From positions 186,001 to 250,000 of the forward strand of contig CAWHPW010000011.1 in NCBI GenBank assembly GCA_963831385.1: a stretch of 64,000 bases of DNA, written 5' to 3'. Below the pieces are notes generated by a model. That model ran no database searches. It saw only the letters and a list, made by a program, of their open reading frames with translations, and was not told where the DNA came from. The position numbers and the translations under genes were made by a program. This document shows, in pieces, positions 1 to 7,960 of this stretch; the first letter of the stretch is position 1; every line of letters starts with the position of its first letter. Source of the stretch: JACVRX01 sp963831385. Lineage in GTDB: Bacteria; Actinomycetota; Actinomycetes; Jiangellales; Jiangellaceae.

Positions 1-744
1 CTGGTCATCGAGTCGCGGGTCAAGCATCCGTTGTTGCCGATGCGGATCCTGGCCGATCGCACTCGGGCCGTGAGCTTCGTCGCGATGCTCATCATCGGCG
101 CGGCGCTGTTCTCCACGTTCTACTTCATCAGCCTTTTCGTCCAACAGGTCCTCGGCTACGACCCGTTGCAGGCTGGTTTCGCATTCCTGCCGTTCAGCGC
201 CGGCATCGTCGTCGCCGCGCAGACCGCCTCCGCCCTCGCCTCGCGGGTCGACCCGCGCTGGATCGCCGGCGCCGGCGCCGCGATATCGGCCGTCGGGATG
301 TGGGGCTATACACAGCTGACCATCGAATCGACCTATCTGAACGGGCTGCTGCCGTGGATCATCGTGACCTCGGTCGGCATGGGCTTCGCATTCGTGGCGC
401 TCACCTTGACCGCTGTGAGCCGGATCGCGCGCGAAGATTCCGGCGTAGGAGCCGGTGTGCTCAATACGACGCAGCAGATCGGCGGCGCGCTCGGTCTGGC
501 CCTGCTCGGCACCCTCGCCACGCAGGCCGCCGTCGACAAGGCCGAGGAGCTCACCGTGCTCGCGCAGAGCGGTCAGGTCGACCCCAACCTGATTCCGCTC
601 CTGGCACAGACCGAGGGCTCGTCACTGGCGTTCTGGGTCGCGGCGAGCATGCTCCTGGCCAGCGCACTGATCGCGGTGTTCGGTCTCAACATCAAGCACG
701 AGGAGCTCACCGCTGACAGCCTGGAGGCTCAGCCCGTCGGCTGA
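1..744 (+). CDS. MFS drug exporter (DHA2/EmrB type), 5'-truncated by window edge
   Basis: The frame is open at base 1, so only the last 247 residues are present. Six hydrophobic segments are visible (starting near residues 25, 57, 85, 115, 152 and 205 of the visible part), matching the C-terminal half of a 14-helix proton-driven exporter. The stretch VLNTTQQIGGALGLALL is the helix motif typical of EmrB/QacA-like DHA2 transporters in the inner membrane. The first methionine at base 31 is internal, because coding sequence continues to the left of it. The protein ends in a short charged tail. The substrate cannot be told from this fragment, and any regulator lies outside the window. Confidence 0.85.
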   Translation: MVIESRVKHPLLPMRILADRTRAVSFVAMLIIGAALFSTFYFISLFVQQVLGYDPLQAGFAFLPFSAGIVVAAQTASALASRVDPRWIAGAGAAISAVGMWGYTQLTIESTYLNGLLPWIIVTSVGMGFAFVALTLTAVSRIAREDSGVGAGVLNTTQQIGGALGLALLGTLATQAAVDKAEELTVLAQSGQVDPNLIPLLAQTEGSSLAFWVAASMLLASALIAVFGLNIKHEELTADSLEAQPVG

Positions 745-776
745 CCGATACACCTGGCGGCCTGGCGCGATCTCAC

Positions 777-1460
777 CTACGGTGACGTGTCCAGGCCGAC
801 CAGGCTGGCTGAGACGACGGCAGGCGCCGCCAGATCGGTGTTGTCGAGGATCACCGTCGCGTGCTCCCATGGTAGGGCGTCGCGCAGATAGAGGCGTTGT
901 CCTTCGACGTAGCGTCGGTTGCCGACCGCGTGCGGGTCAGGTGACCAACCGTCGCGCCGCGAGCAGCGGGCGACCGAGACGCCAAAGCTGACGTGCAGAA
1001 AGATCGAGAAGTCCCAGTTCGCTCGTAGCTGGGGCCGGTGCAGGAAGATCCCGTCGAGGATCAGCGCCGCGTCCGCATCAGCCTGCTGCTCCGGCGCCGC
1101 TACCGGGACGTCGGCCCGGTGGTCGAAGACAGCCACCCGGAACCGGCCAGATCCACCCGGCGCGAACGGCGTGAGCAAAGACTCGAAGAGCCGCGCGTAG
1201 TCATACGAGTCACGGTAGAAACCCTCCGGCGACGTCCGCCCAAGCCGGTACCGGTCGACCCGGGGGCGATGAAAGCCATCGACAGACGCGCGCACAACCG
1301 AGCGGCCGCTGCTCATGACGCGAGTCGCCAGTTCGTCTGCGAACACCGTCTTGCCGGCGCCGTCGACACCGTCGACTGCCACCCGCAGCCGCCGTTCAGG
1401 ATGCAACCCGACCAGTCGCTCGGCGAGCGTCGCGAGAACTGTGTCACGAGGCGTTACCAC
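777..1460 (-). CDS. Uridine kinase-like P-loop NTPase
   Basis: This 227-residue protein carries a Walker A loop GVDGAGKT about 30 residues from the start, preceded by a hydrophobic strand (RLRVAVDG). That is the arrangement of the phosphoribulokinase/uridine kinase family. A later segment, DAALILDGIFLHRP, fits the conserved acidic strand of that family. It probably phosphorylates a nucleoside or other small metabolite in the cytoplasm; the substrate is unknown. I chose the GTG at 1460 because the longer frame (to 1577) would translate a perfect 13-bp palindrome and cross the start of the divergent gene at 1519. No strong ribosome binding site is visible, so the start is uncertain. Confidence 0.7.
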   Translation of the reverse strand: MVTPRDTVLATLAERLVGLHPERRLRVAVDGVDGAGKTVFADELATRVMSSGRSVVRASVDGFHRPRVDRYRLGRTSPEGFYRDSYDYARLFESLLTPFAPGGSGRFRVAVFDHRADVPVAAPEQQADADAALILDGIFLHRPQLRANWDFSIFLHVSFGVSVARCSRRDGWSPDPHAVGNRRYVEGQRLYLRDALPWEHATVILDNTDLAAPAVVSASLVGLDTSP

Positions 1461-1465
1461 ATGCC

Positions 1466-1495
1466 GGCTGTGGATCGCCGAAGCGATCCACAGCC
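1466..1495. promoter_or_regulatory. Perfect 13-bp inverted repeat between divergent genes
   Basis: Arms 1466-1478 and 1483-1495 are exact reverse complements (GGCTGTGGATCGC and its complement), separated by only CGAA. The element fills most of the 58-bp gap between the kinase start (1460, minus) and the small hypothetical gene (1519, plus). It could be an operator for divergent promoters or a hairpin in either leader. Confidence 0.6.
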
Positions 1496-1518
1496 TGCCT
1501 GGAGCAGCATCAGACGGC

Positions 1519-1929
1519 ATGGACACCATCACCACCCTCGCCAGCGAGGTCGAAGCGTTCCGGTTCTTGACCACCATTGTCGCGGTCGGCGAATTGCGGC
1601 CCGGCTCACTTCTGGTCGCTTGTACCGACGCCGACGACCACCCGGGAACGATCGTGGCAGTCGACGAGGTCCCGGCCGATCCGCCGCAACATTCCCGGGT
1701 TCGCGCTCTCGGCCAACTCCTCGAACTCGTCGCCGCAAGTGGCCACTGCGGTGGTCTGCTCGCAGTGTCGCGGCTCGGCGAGTGCCGGGTCCACGGTGGC
1801 GACCTGGCCTGGCACGACGCGTTCGCCGCGACGTCTCGGGGAGTCGGGCTCAGCTGTCACGGCACCTACCTGGTCACTCCTGCCGGAATGTGCCGTGTGC
1901 GACCGCGGCCCTTGACCATCGCGGCGTAG
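1519..1929 (+). CDS. Conserved-looking hypothetical protein, 136 aa
   Basis: I do not recognise this family. The frame from the ATG at 1519 reads as a compact globular protein: an N-terminal helix (TLASEVEAFRFLTTIVA), a strand-rich middle with LRPGSLLVACTD and HPGTIVAVDEVP, then a helical part and a C-terminal GTYLVTPAGMCRV. Upstream codons in the same frame overlap the antisense kinase and look non-coding, so the start at 1519 is preferred; GGAG at 1501-1504 is a distant ribosome binding site at best. No signal peptide or membrane segment is visible. It is divergent from the kinase and 20 bp from the convergent deformylase gene. Confidence 0.5.
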   Translation: MDTITTLASEVEAFRFLTTIVAVGELRPGSLLVACTDADDHPGTIVAVDEVPADPPQHSRVRALGQLLELVAASGHCGGLLAVSRLGECRVHGGDLAWHDAFAATSRGVGLSCHGTYLVTPAGMCRVRPRPLTIAA

Positions 1930-1949
1930 CCGCCCGACAGAGCAAGCGA

Positions 1950-2444
1950 TCAGGCATGGAACCAGTCGCTGGCACGCACCGCACGCATCGCCGCGCGCCG
2001 AATTTCGGGGTCGAGCCGGCGTAGGTAGACCACCCCGTCAAGATGGTCGACCTCGTGCTCCAGACAGCGCGCCAGCAACTCTTCGCCTTCCACCCGAACC
2101 TGGTTGCCGTCCTGATCGAATCCCTCGACGGCGGCGAACCACGAGCGGCGGGTAGGGAACCACAGCTCGGGCACGGACAGGCAGCCCTCGTCGCCGTACT
2201 GCTCGCCCTCGGTCCCGACCAGCACTGGATTGAAGACCACCCCGACCCGGTCATCGACGTTGTAGGAGAAGCCGCGCAGGGCCACGCCGATCTGCGGGGC
2301 CGCGACACCGGCCCGACCCGGCGCCTGAACCGTGTCCAGCAGATCGCGAGCCAACGCCTGCGTCGCCGAGCCAAACTCCCTGATCTCGGCCGCAACAGTC
2401 AGCAGTACCGGATCCCCGTATCGGCGAATCTCCCGTACCGTCAC
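1950..2444 (-). CDS. def: Peptide deformylase
   Basis: Peptide deformylase removes the formyl group from the N-terminal methionine of new proteins, using a bound metal. All three family motifs are present in order: a version of motif I (GRAGVAAPQIG), motif II DEGCLSVPE with the metal-binding Cys, and motif III LEHEVDHLDG with the two metal-binding His and the catalytic Glu. The usual motif I is GxGxAAPQ; here Arg-Ala replaces the middle glycine region, which is seen in secondary actinobacterial deformylases. The GTG at 2444 gives 164 residues, the normal size; a longer frame to 2588 has no family features. The gene is convergent with 1519-1929 and divergent from the UMF1 transporter. Confidence 0.88.
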   Translation of the reverse strand: MTVREIRRYGDPVLLTVAAEIREFGSATQALARDLLDTVQAPGRAGVAAPQIGVALRGFSYNVDDRVGVVFNPVLVGTEGEQYGDEGCLSVPELWFPTRRSWFAAVEGFDQDGNQVRVEGEELLARCLEHEVDHLDGVVYLRRLDPEIRRAAMRAVRASDWFHA

Positions 2445-2500
2445 GCACACCTCGCGGCCGCTGCCAGCCGACGGCACAGGGCGAACCACCGTCGGCGCTT

Positions 2501-2532
2501 CCCGGACGGCGAGTGTACGGATACCGTCCGGG
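2501..2532. promoter_or_regulatory. 9-bp perfect inverted repeat, def/UMF1 divergent region
   Basis: CCCGGACGG at 2501-2509 and its exact complement CCGTCCGGG at 2524-2532 enclose a 14-nt spacer. The element lies between the def start (2444) and the MFS start (2567). It may be an operator or a 5' leader hairpin; no regulator gene is adjacent. Confidence 0.45.
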
Positions 2533-2566
2533 CAGTCCTTGCACAGCGAGAACTCGAGGGAGCATC

Positions 2567-3964
2567 GTGGCCCGGCCCCTGGTACCACCCGGGCCGCTTG
2601 CCGACGACGCTGAACGGGCTGCCGAGCATCGGGCCTGGTATTTCTACGACTGGGCCAACTCGGGCTTCGTCACCACTACCGGCGCAGTCCTGTTCGGGCC
2701 GTATCTGACCGCAGTCGCGGAGACGGCGGCTTGCGGGCGAGTTGGAACGCCAGAGGAACCGTGTCGCGGCACGCTCGAGGTGCTCGGGATTCCAGTGGCG
2801 GCCGGCTCGGTCGCGCCGTACGCGGTCACCTTCGTCACGCTGGTGTCGGCAGTGCTGCTGCCGATTGTCGGAGCCATCGCCGATCGCACCTCCCGCAAGC
2901 GTCACATGTTGGCCGGGTTCGCCTGGGGCGGTGCCGCCAGCGCGGCGTCGATGTTCTTCGTCGGTGGAGCAAACTGGGGGCTCGGCGTTCTCCTGTTGTT
3001 CTTTGCCTCGTTGTTCCTCGGCGCATCATTGGTTGTCTATGACGCGATCTTGTGCGAGATCGCCGCGGAATCCGATCGGGATCGAGTGTCCAGCCGTGGC
3101 TGGGCTCTCGGCTACCTGGGCGGCGGTGTGTTGCTAGCCGCCAATCTGGTCCTGGTCACAGTCCTGCCGTTCGGGTTGTCCAGAGGCGACGCCGTGCGGG
3201 CCAGCCTGCTCTCCGCCGGCATCTGGTGGGCGCTGTGGACCCTGGTGCCGTTCCGCGGGCTACGCGACCGGCCACCTGTCGCGGTCGTCCCGACCGGATC
3301 TCAGCGAGGGCTGCTCGGCGCGGCGTTCGGCCAGCTCCGCCAGACGTTGCGTCATGCCCGGTCGTATCCCCAGACCGTGCTCTTTCTCATCGCCTATCTG
3401 TTCTACAACGACGGCATTCAGACGGTGATCTACGCCGCGTCGATCTACGGCAGCCGCCAGCTCGGTCTGGCCGAGAGCACGCTCATCACCGCGATCCTGG
3501 TAGTGCAGTTCGTCGCATTCGCGGGTGCGCTGATGCTCGGTCGAGTGGCCGCCCGTTTCGGCAGCAAGCGCACCGTTCTCGCTGCGTTGGTGTTGTGGAC
3601 CCTGGTGGTCGGCGCCGCGTTCTTCCTGCCGGTGCGGCAAGTGGTGCCGTTCCTCGTACTCGCCTTTGCCATCGGCATCGTGCTCGGCGGCAGCCAGGCC
3701 TTGTCCCGCTCGCTATTCAGCCTGCTCATCCCCCGCGGCAACGAGGGCGAGTACTTCAGCCTCTATCAGGCCGCCGAGCGGGGTACTAGCTGGTTCGGGA
3801 CCCTGGTCTTCGGCCTGGTGTTCCAGCTCACCGGCTCCTATCGCAACGCAATTCTGGTACTCGTCGTGTTTTTCGTCGTGGGATTCGTCTTGTTGTCTCG
3901 GGTGGACGTACAGCGCGGAATTGAGCAGGCCGGCAACGAGGTTCCAGCCGTACTGAGGACGTGA
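2567..3964 (+). CDS. UMF1/Atg22-family MFS transporter
   Basis: The N-terminus has the family signature RAWYFYDWANSGF, and about twelve hydrophobic segments follow over 465 residues, the normal size for UMF1 (Atg22-like) major facilitator proteins in bacteria. Substrates of the bacterial branch are not well established; the yeast relative effluxes amino acids from the vacuole. The GTG at 2567 is chosen because AGGGAG (2557-2562) sits 4 nt upstream and the family begins just before the YDWANS motif; an in-frame codon at 2513 would add 18 unconserved residues. It is an integral inner-membrane protein with a short hydrophilic C-terminus. It is followed by rbpA on the same strand, but rbpA has its own promoter. 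Confidence 0.85.
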   Translation: MARPLVPPGPLADDAERAAEHRAWYFYDWANSGFVTTTGAVLFGPYLTAVAETAACGRVGTPEEPCRGTLEVLGIPVAAGSVAPYAVTFVTLVSAVLLPIVGAIADRTSRKRHMLAGFAWGGAASAASMFFVGGANWGLGVLLLFFASLFLGASLVVYDAILCEIAAESDRDRVSSRGWALGYLGGGVLLAANLVLVTVLPFGLSRGDAVRASLLSAGIWWALWTLVPFRGLRDRPPVAVVPTGSQRGLLGAAFGQLRQTLRHARSYPQTVLFLIAYLFYNDGIQTVIYAASIYGSRQLGLAESTLITAILVVQFVAFAGALMLGRVAARFGSKRTVLAALVLWTLVVGAAFFLPVRQVVPFLVLAFAIGIVLGGSQALSRSLFSLLIPRGNEGEYFSLYQAAERGTSWFGTLVFGLVFQLTGSYRNAILVLVVFFVVGFVLLSRVDVQRGIEQAGNEVPAVLRT

Positions 3965-4005
3965 GCGAAGTCACTCGGCAGGGGTCCCGCGGGGCGGCGA
4001 AGCAC

Positions 4006-4031
4006 GGAACAACAAACCCGACTCCGACGTT
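4006..4031 (+). promoter_or_regulatory. SigR/SigH-type promoter for rbpA
   Basis: GGAAC at 4006-4010 is followed by exactly 18 nt and then GTT at 4029-4031, which continues as GTTAT. This matches the thiol-stress sigma factor consensus GGAA(T/C)-N18-GTT of Streptomyces SigR and mycobacterial SigH. rbpA is a known SigR target in Streptomyces. A transcript starting about 7 nt after GTT would have a leader of roughly 90 nt. Confidence 0.65.
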
Positions 4032-4129
4032 ATGCCTGTGACGTCCCGTCTGTCGCCTGACCGGCGATGTCGGGACTCATGAGACCGACTGACAGCACCC
4101 GGGGACCACCTCCCAGAAGGGTTGACATC

Positions 4130-4519
4130 ATGGCCGAGCGTTCCACCCTTCGCGGGTCCCGGCTGGGCGCGACCAGCTACGAGGACGAACGCGGCGTCGA
4201 GTTCGCCGACCGCCAAGCAGTCGTGTACGACTGCGCGCATGGGCACCGCTTCGAGATGATGTTCTCGGTCGAGGCCGAGGTGCCGGCCCTGTGGGACTGC
4301 CCGCGCTGCGGCGCGCAGGCGCTCAGGGTAGAGACCGATCGGCCAGACGAGAAGCCCGCCAAGCCGCCGCGCACCCACTGGGACATGCTGCTCGAGCGCC
4401 GGTCCGTGGAAGATCTCGAGATTCTGCTCGACGAGCGGCTCGAGCTCCTTCGTGCCGGTATGCTCCCCGGCGGCGCTCACTTCGCCACCGGCGCCCGCGG
4501 CCGGAAGAAGACCGCCTGA
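4130..4519 (+). CDS. rbpA: RNA polymerase-binding protein RbpA
   Basis: RbpA is an actinobacterial transcription activator that binds the principal sigma factor and RNA polymerase and stabilises the open complex. The 129-residue product has the expected layout: a basic N-terminal tail (STLRGSRLGATSYEDERG), a small zinc-ribbon-like core with DCAHGHRFE and DCPRCGAQ supplying Cys/His ligands, a basic linker (PDEKPAKPPRTHWDMLLERR), and the C-terminal sigma-interaction helices (SVEDLEILLDERLELL). The ATG at 4130 has AGAAGG 9 nt upstream. A SigR/SigH-type promoter at 4006-4031 suggests induction by disulfide stress, as in Streptomyces. It converges with fxsA. Confidence 0.95.
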   Translation: MAERSTLRGSRLGATSYEDERGVEFADRQAVVYDCAHGHRFEMMFSVEAEVPALWDCPRCGAQALRVETDRPDEKPAKPPRTHWDMLLERRSVEDLEILLDERLELLRAGMLPGGAHFATGARGRKKTA

Positions 4520-4567
4520 GCCAGCATCTCGACCCCGTAACTCGGCCCGGGCTCGGAAACACGGCTC

Positions 4568-5050
4568 CTAGTTCGTGGGCTCGTCTCGGGAGTCGATAAC
4601 TTCGCCCCGGATGATCGGCCCCACGGTCGGTTTCGGTGCGGGCGCAGGCGGCGAGCCGACACTGGTGATTCCGCCGGCTCGGCTGACCAGGCCGGTCCCG
4701 AGTGTTGTCAGCAACCGGCGCGCGAACGGCCGGCTGGCCGGTATGACCATGATCAGGCCGACCAGGTCGGTGAGTATGCCCGGCAGTACCAGGAACAGTC
4801 CGCCCGTCGCGACCAGCCCCCGGTCGGGGACTGCAGGCTCCGGTGCCCGACGCTCGCGCATCGCGGCCCGCATCGTCTCGACGGCTCGGATGCCCTCCCG
4901 GCGAATCAACACCACGCCAACTGCCGCGGTCGCCAGCACCCAGACGAACAGCGCTCCCCCACCCAGCAACTGGCCGACGAGCACGAACAGAGCGACCTCG
5001 ACCACGATGTACAGCACAAATGCCAGGCGTACGGGGATGGGTACCATCAT
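4568..5050 (-). CDS. fxsA: FxsA family membrane protein
   Basis: FxsA-family proteins are small inner-membrane proteins; in E. coli FxsA relieves exclusion of phage T7 by the F plasmid, while the function in actinobacteria is not known. The 160-residue product has an N-terminal hydrophobic helix (VRLAFVLYIVVEVALFVLVG), a second helix (ALFVWVLATAAVGVVLI) followed by the characteristic basic RREG segment, and a third, LVATGGLFLVLPGILTDLVG, that holds the family PG-x-hTD motif. The C-terminal ~40 residues are hydrophilic and proline-rich. The ATG at 5050 overlaps the ppm stop codon (ATGA), so translation is probably coupled to ppm. Confidence 0.88.
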   Translation of the reverse strand: MMVPIPVRLAFVLYIVVEVALFVLVGQLLGGGALFVWVLATAAVGVVLIRREGIRAVETMRAAMRERRAPEPAVPDRGLVATGGLFLVLPGILTDLVGLIMVIPASRPFARRLLTTLGTGLVSRAGGITSVGSPPAPAPKPTVGPIIRGEVIDSRDEPTN

Positions 5051-5805
5051 CGGCGCGACCTCCACGCGCGGAACTGGCCGAGGCGATAAGCAATCCCCCA
5101 CCGGGTGACCTGCCACAACGCCTCGCGCACGATGGCGCCGCTCATCTTCGACGTGCCCTCCGTTCGCTCGACGAAGGTGATAGGCACCTCGGCAACTCGC
5201 AGACCGGAACGGACAGCTCGCCAGGCCAGTTCCACCTGAAAGCAATAGCCGGCGGAAGCGACGGTGTCCAAATCGAGCTGACGCACTGCGCTGGCCCGAT
5301 AGGCACGGTATCCACCAGTGGCATCTCGCAACGGCACTCCGAGGGCGATGCTGGTGTAGCGGTTCCCGCCCCGGGAGAGCACCTCTCGGTGCCACGACCA
5401 GTCCACGATCCGCCCGCCAGGGACGTACCTCGAGCCGAGAACGACGTCCGCATCCGCCAACGTCGCGAGCAGCCGAGGCAGCTCTTCGGGCTGGTGCGAC
5501 CCGTCGGCGTCCATCTCCACGAGCGCGTCGAAATCGCGCTCGAGCCCCCACCGGAATCCGGCGGCGTATGCCCTGCCCAGGCCGTCCTTCCGGGCCCTGT
5601 GCAGGACGTGCACGTGCGGGTCCAGTTCGGCCAAGCCATCGGCGATCTCGCCGGTGCCATCCGGCGAGGCATCATCGACGACGAGCACATCGGCTGCCGA
5701 CACGGCTGATCGGACCCGCTCGACGACCTTCCGGACCACGGCTGCCTCGTTGTAGGTCGGCATGACGACGAGCAATCGCCGGGCACCGGCATCCTGACCC
5801 GTCAC
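5047..5805 (-). CDS. ppm1: Polyprenol monophosphomannose synthase (GT2)
   Basis: This glycosyltransferase moves mannose from GDP-mannose to polyprenyl phosphate at the cytoplasmic membrane face; the product is the mannose donor for lipoglycans and protein O-mannosylation. The GT2 fold is clear: MPTYNE near residue 15, VLVVDDASPDGT near 40, and the metal-binding VEMDADGSHQPEELP near 95. Further on are GSRYVPGG and the acceptor-site region NRYTSIALG. The 252-residue size fits the single-domain enzyme. The GTG start at 5805 overlaps the lnt stop (GTGA) and the gene's own stop overlaps fxsA. In M. tuberculosis the two activities are fused as Ppm1; here they are separate, as in Streptomyces. Confidence 0.92.
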   Translation of the reverse strand: MTGQDAGARRLLVVMPTYNEAAVVRKVVERVRSAVSAADVLVVDDASPDGTGEIADGLAELDPHVHVLHRARKDGLGRAYAAGFRWGLERDFDALVEMDADGSHQPEELPRLLATLADADVVLGSRYVPGGRIVDWSWHREVLSRGGNRYTSIALGVPLRDATGGYRAYRASAVRQLDLDTVASAGYCFQVELAWRAVRSGLRVAEVPITFVERTEGTSKMSGAIVREALWQVTRWGIAYRLGQFRAWRSRR

Positions 5806-7337
5806 GATGTCGGCACGGTCTCAGGAGAAGCCGGGCTTTGTTCGGCCACGATCGGCCCGCGTCGGCGGGACACCAGCACGGCGGAAATAGCCGCGCCCAG
5901 TGTCACAGCGACCAGGATCCACTCCGGCCACTCGCCCATGGTCGTCGCGATCGTGTGCCGAGTCCCCAGCGGCACCTCGGCGACCAGTACGGCCTGGGTA
6001 TCGAGGTCCGCCCGGTCGACGACCGTTCCATCGGGTTCGACGATTGCGCTGACGCCGGCGAGGGCCGAGACGAGCACCGTCCGGCCGTGTTCCACCGCCC
6101 GGAACCGAGACATCGCAAGCTGCTGCTCGGTCATCGGGGAGAAGCCGAATGTCGCGTTGTTCGTCTGGACCGCCAGAATTTCGCCGCCGTCGCGAACGGC
6201 ATCGCGAACAAGATTGTCGAAGGCGACCTCGAAACAGATGACCACGCCGACCTGGGTGGCTCCCATCGGGAGGACGCCGACCGCCTGCCCGGCGACGAAG
6301 TCTCTTGGCTGCTGGTCGACCTCCGGCGCGATCAGCCGAGCCAATCGCCGGAACGGGATGTACTCCCCGAACGGCATCGGATGTCGCTTGACGTAGGTGG
6401 CCTCCGGTCCGCCGGCCGGCACCCACACGATCGAGGTGTTCTCGACGTTTCGCTCATCGGCCGTCGGCACGAGCGCACCGACCAGAGTCGGCGCACCGAC
6501 CGCGTCAACGGCAGCGGAGATGTCAGCGCTGGTCCGCGCATCGGCGTACGGGTCGATGTCAGAGGAGTTCTCCGGCCAGACGACGAGGTCCGGCCGCTCG
6601 ACTGAGCCCGCCTGCACCGCTTCGGCCAGTCGGCTGGTCACAGCGGCGTTGTTCCGGGTGATCACCCGGCGCTCGTCGTTGTAGTCGAAGTTGAGTTCGG
6701 GCACGTTGCCTTGGACCACAGCGACGGTTATTGCGTTGTCGCTCATCATCGCGGCCGGAATGATCATGCCGACCACAACGATGACGGCCGCGGCAGCGAC
6801 CGCGATCAGCCGCCTGGTCAGCTGACCGGGCAGCACAGCCCAGGCCACCAACCCGCCAACGAGGGCGACGGCAAAGGTGACCAGCGGCGAGCCACCGACA
6901 GCGGCCAGTCCCAGCAGCGGTCCGTCCACCTGGGAGAACCCCAGCTTGCCCCAGGTGAATCCGCCGTAGGGCAGGCGCCCGCGTAGCGCTTCCTCGGCTA
7001 CCCAAGCCGCAGCGGTCCAGACCGGCCAACCAGGCAGGCGCTGGGCAAGCATCAGGATCACGCCGAGCGGGAGGAAGAACAGGGCCTGGGAGAGTGCCAG
7101 GATCAGCCACGGCACCGGGCCGACTTCTGCGCCGGTCCATGGCAGGAACGGCACGAAGAAGCCCAAGCCGACCAACAGTCCAAGCAGCGCAGACCGCCGT
7201 ACCGGCTGTTCGCGTACCAGAAGCGCAAAGGCAGCAGGGACAATGGGGGCGACGAACCAGAGGCCGTACGGCGGAAAGGCGAGAATGAGCGCCGCCCCGG
7301 TTGCCACGGCCGCGGCGGCGCGAGCAAGAGGCGTCAC
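5802..7337 (-). CDS. lnt: Apolipoprotein N-acyltransferase
   Basis: Lnt adds the third acyl chain to the N-terminal cysteine of lipoproteins in the membrane. The 511-residue protein has about six N-terminal membrane helices (from LARAAAAVATGAALILAF) and a C-terminal nitrilase domain. The catalytic triad is visible: Glu in VVWPENSSD, Lys in YVKRHPMPFGEYIPF and Cys in VGVVICFEVAFDN. The GTG at 7337 is chosen because it starts just before the first helix; the longer frame to 7535 adds basic, low-complexity sequence. It is translationally coupled to ppm1 by a 4-nt overlap, which agrees with the Lnt-Ppm fusion of mycobacteria and suggests that the two proteins touch in the membrane. Confidence 0.92.
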   Translation of the reverse strand: MTPLARAAAAVATGAALILAFPPYGLWFVAPIVPAAFALLVREQPVRRSALLGLLVGLGFFVPFLPWTGAEVGPVPWLILALSQALFFLPLGVILMLAQRLPGWPVWTAAAWVAEEALRGRLPYGGFTWGKLGFSQVDGPLLGLAAVGGSPLVTFAVALVGGLVAWAVLPGQLTRRLIAVAAAAVIVVVGMIIPAAMMSDNAITVAVVQGNVPELNFDYNDERRVITRNNAAVTSRLAEAVQAGSVERPDLVVWPENSSDIDPYADARTSADISAAVDAVGAPTLVGALVPTADERNVENTSIVWVPAGGPEATYVKRHPMPFGEYIPFRRLARLIAPEVDQQPRDFVAGQAVGVLPMGATQVGVVICFEVAFDNLVRDAVRDGGEILAVQTNNATFGFSPMTEQQLAMSRFRAVEHGRTVLVSALAGVSAIVEPDGTVVDRADLDTQAVLVAEVPLGTRHTIATTMGEWPEWILVAVTLGAAISAVLVSRRRGPIVAEQSPASPETVPTS

Positions 7338-7840
7338 GGACAGTGGGTTCTCCAGACACGGGCGGCAGACGGCAACGCGCAGGCGGCATCGTTCCTGTGA
7401 CCGTACAACGTGCCGCGGGCGGTCGACGTGCCCAGGATCGGGCCGGCTGCCCGAGTTCACGGTAGGGATACGCCGTGCGGACGCGGCCCGGCCCCACCCT
7501 TCGGACCGGTCTGCGCACCGCCGGCTGCAGCCCACGGACCGTTGTCTACTGGGCGGGCCGGGCCCGACCTCGTCGCACCCCGTGCCGCTGCGGACGCACG
7601 CAAGCGCGCTGAACGACCCAGGACCTGGTTCAGGCGGGTTGCCCGGACTGACGCCGGTGGCTCCCCGTCGGCCCCGATCATGCGACGCGCTCGGATGCAG
7701 CCCGAGCAGTGTCCGCTGGTGGACAGCATGCGACTCTGCTCTGTCCTGGGAGAGCTGTCAAACCGGGCATGACCAGCGCAGATACCGCGTCGCTGCAGGT
7801 CAGACGGGCACCCGCGCGGTTGCAGTTCGACCGCGGAATT
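7338..7840. other. Gap without a recognisable gene
   Basis: About 500 bp lie between the lnt start and the end of the coding-like tail behind the amidohydrolase. Open frames exist on both strands (for example 7457-7729 minus and 7410-7772 plus), but they are rich in Arg, Pro and Ala, have no familiar motif, and overlap one another. I see no tRNA, no RNase P or SRP RNA core and no repeat. The lnt promoter should lie in the left part. Confidence 0.4.
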
Positions 7841-7960
7841 TCAGCTGCTGAGCCGGAGTGGAGTGTCCGGCAGCTTCCATCCGTCGGACTCGCCGGTGGG
7901 AGCGTCATCAGGCAGCGTTCCCAGGTGCTCCTCGATCCGGCGCAGCGCCGCCTCGAGAGG
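7841..7960 (-). other. Coding-like 39-codon tail in frame after the amidohydrolase stop
   Basis: Directly after the TGA at 7963-7961 the same frame stays open until a second TGA at 7843-7841. The tail reads like real protein (LEAALRRIEEHLGTLPD then DGWKLPDTPLRLSS) and about 31 of 38 codons from its CTC end in G or C, as in the genes around it. It has no ATG, GTG or TTG of its own. It may be a lost C-terminus cut off by a nonsense mutation, a readthrough product, or the remnant of another gene. Confidence 0.4.
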
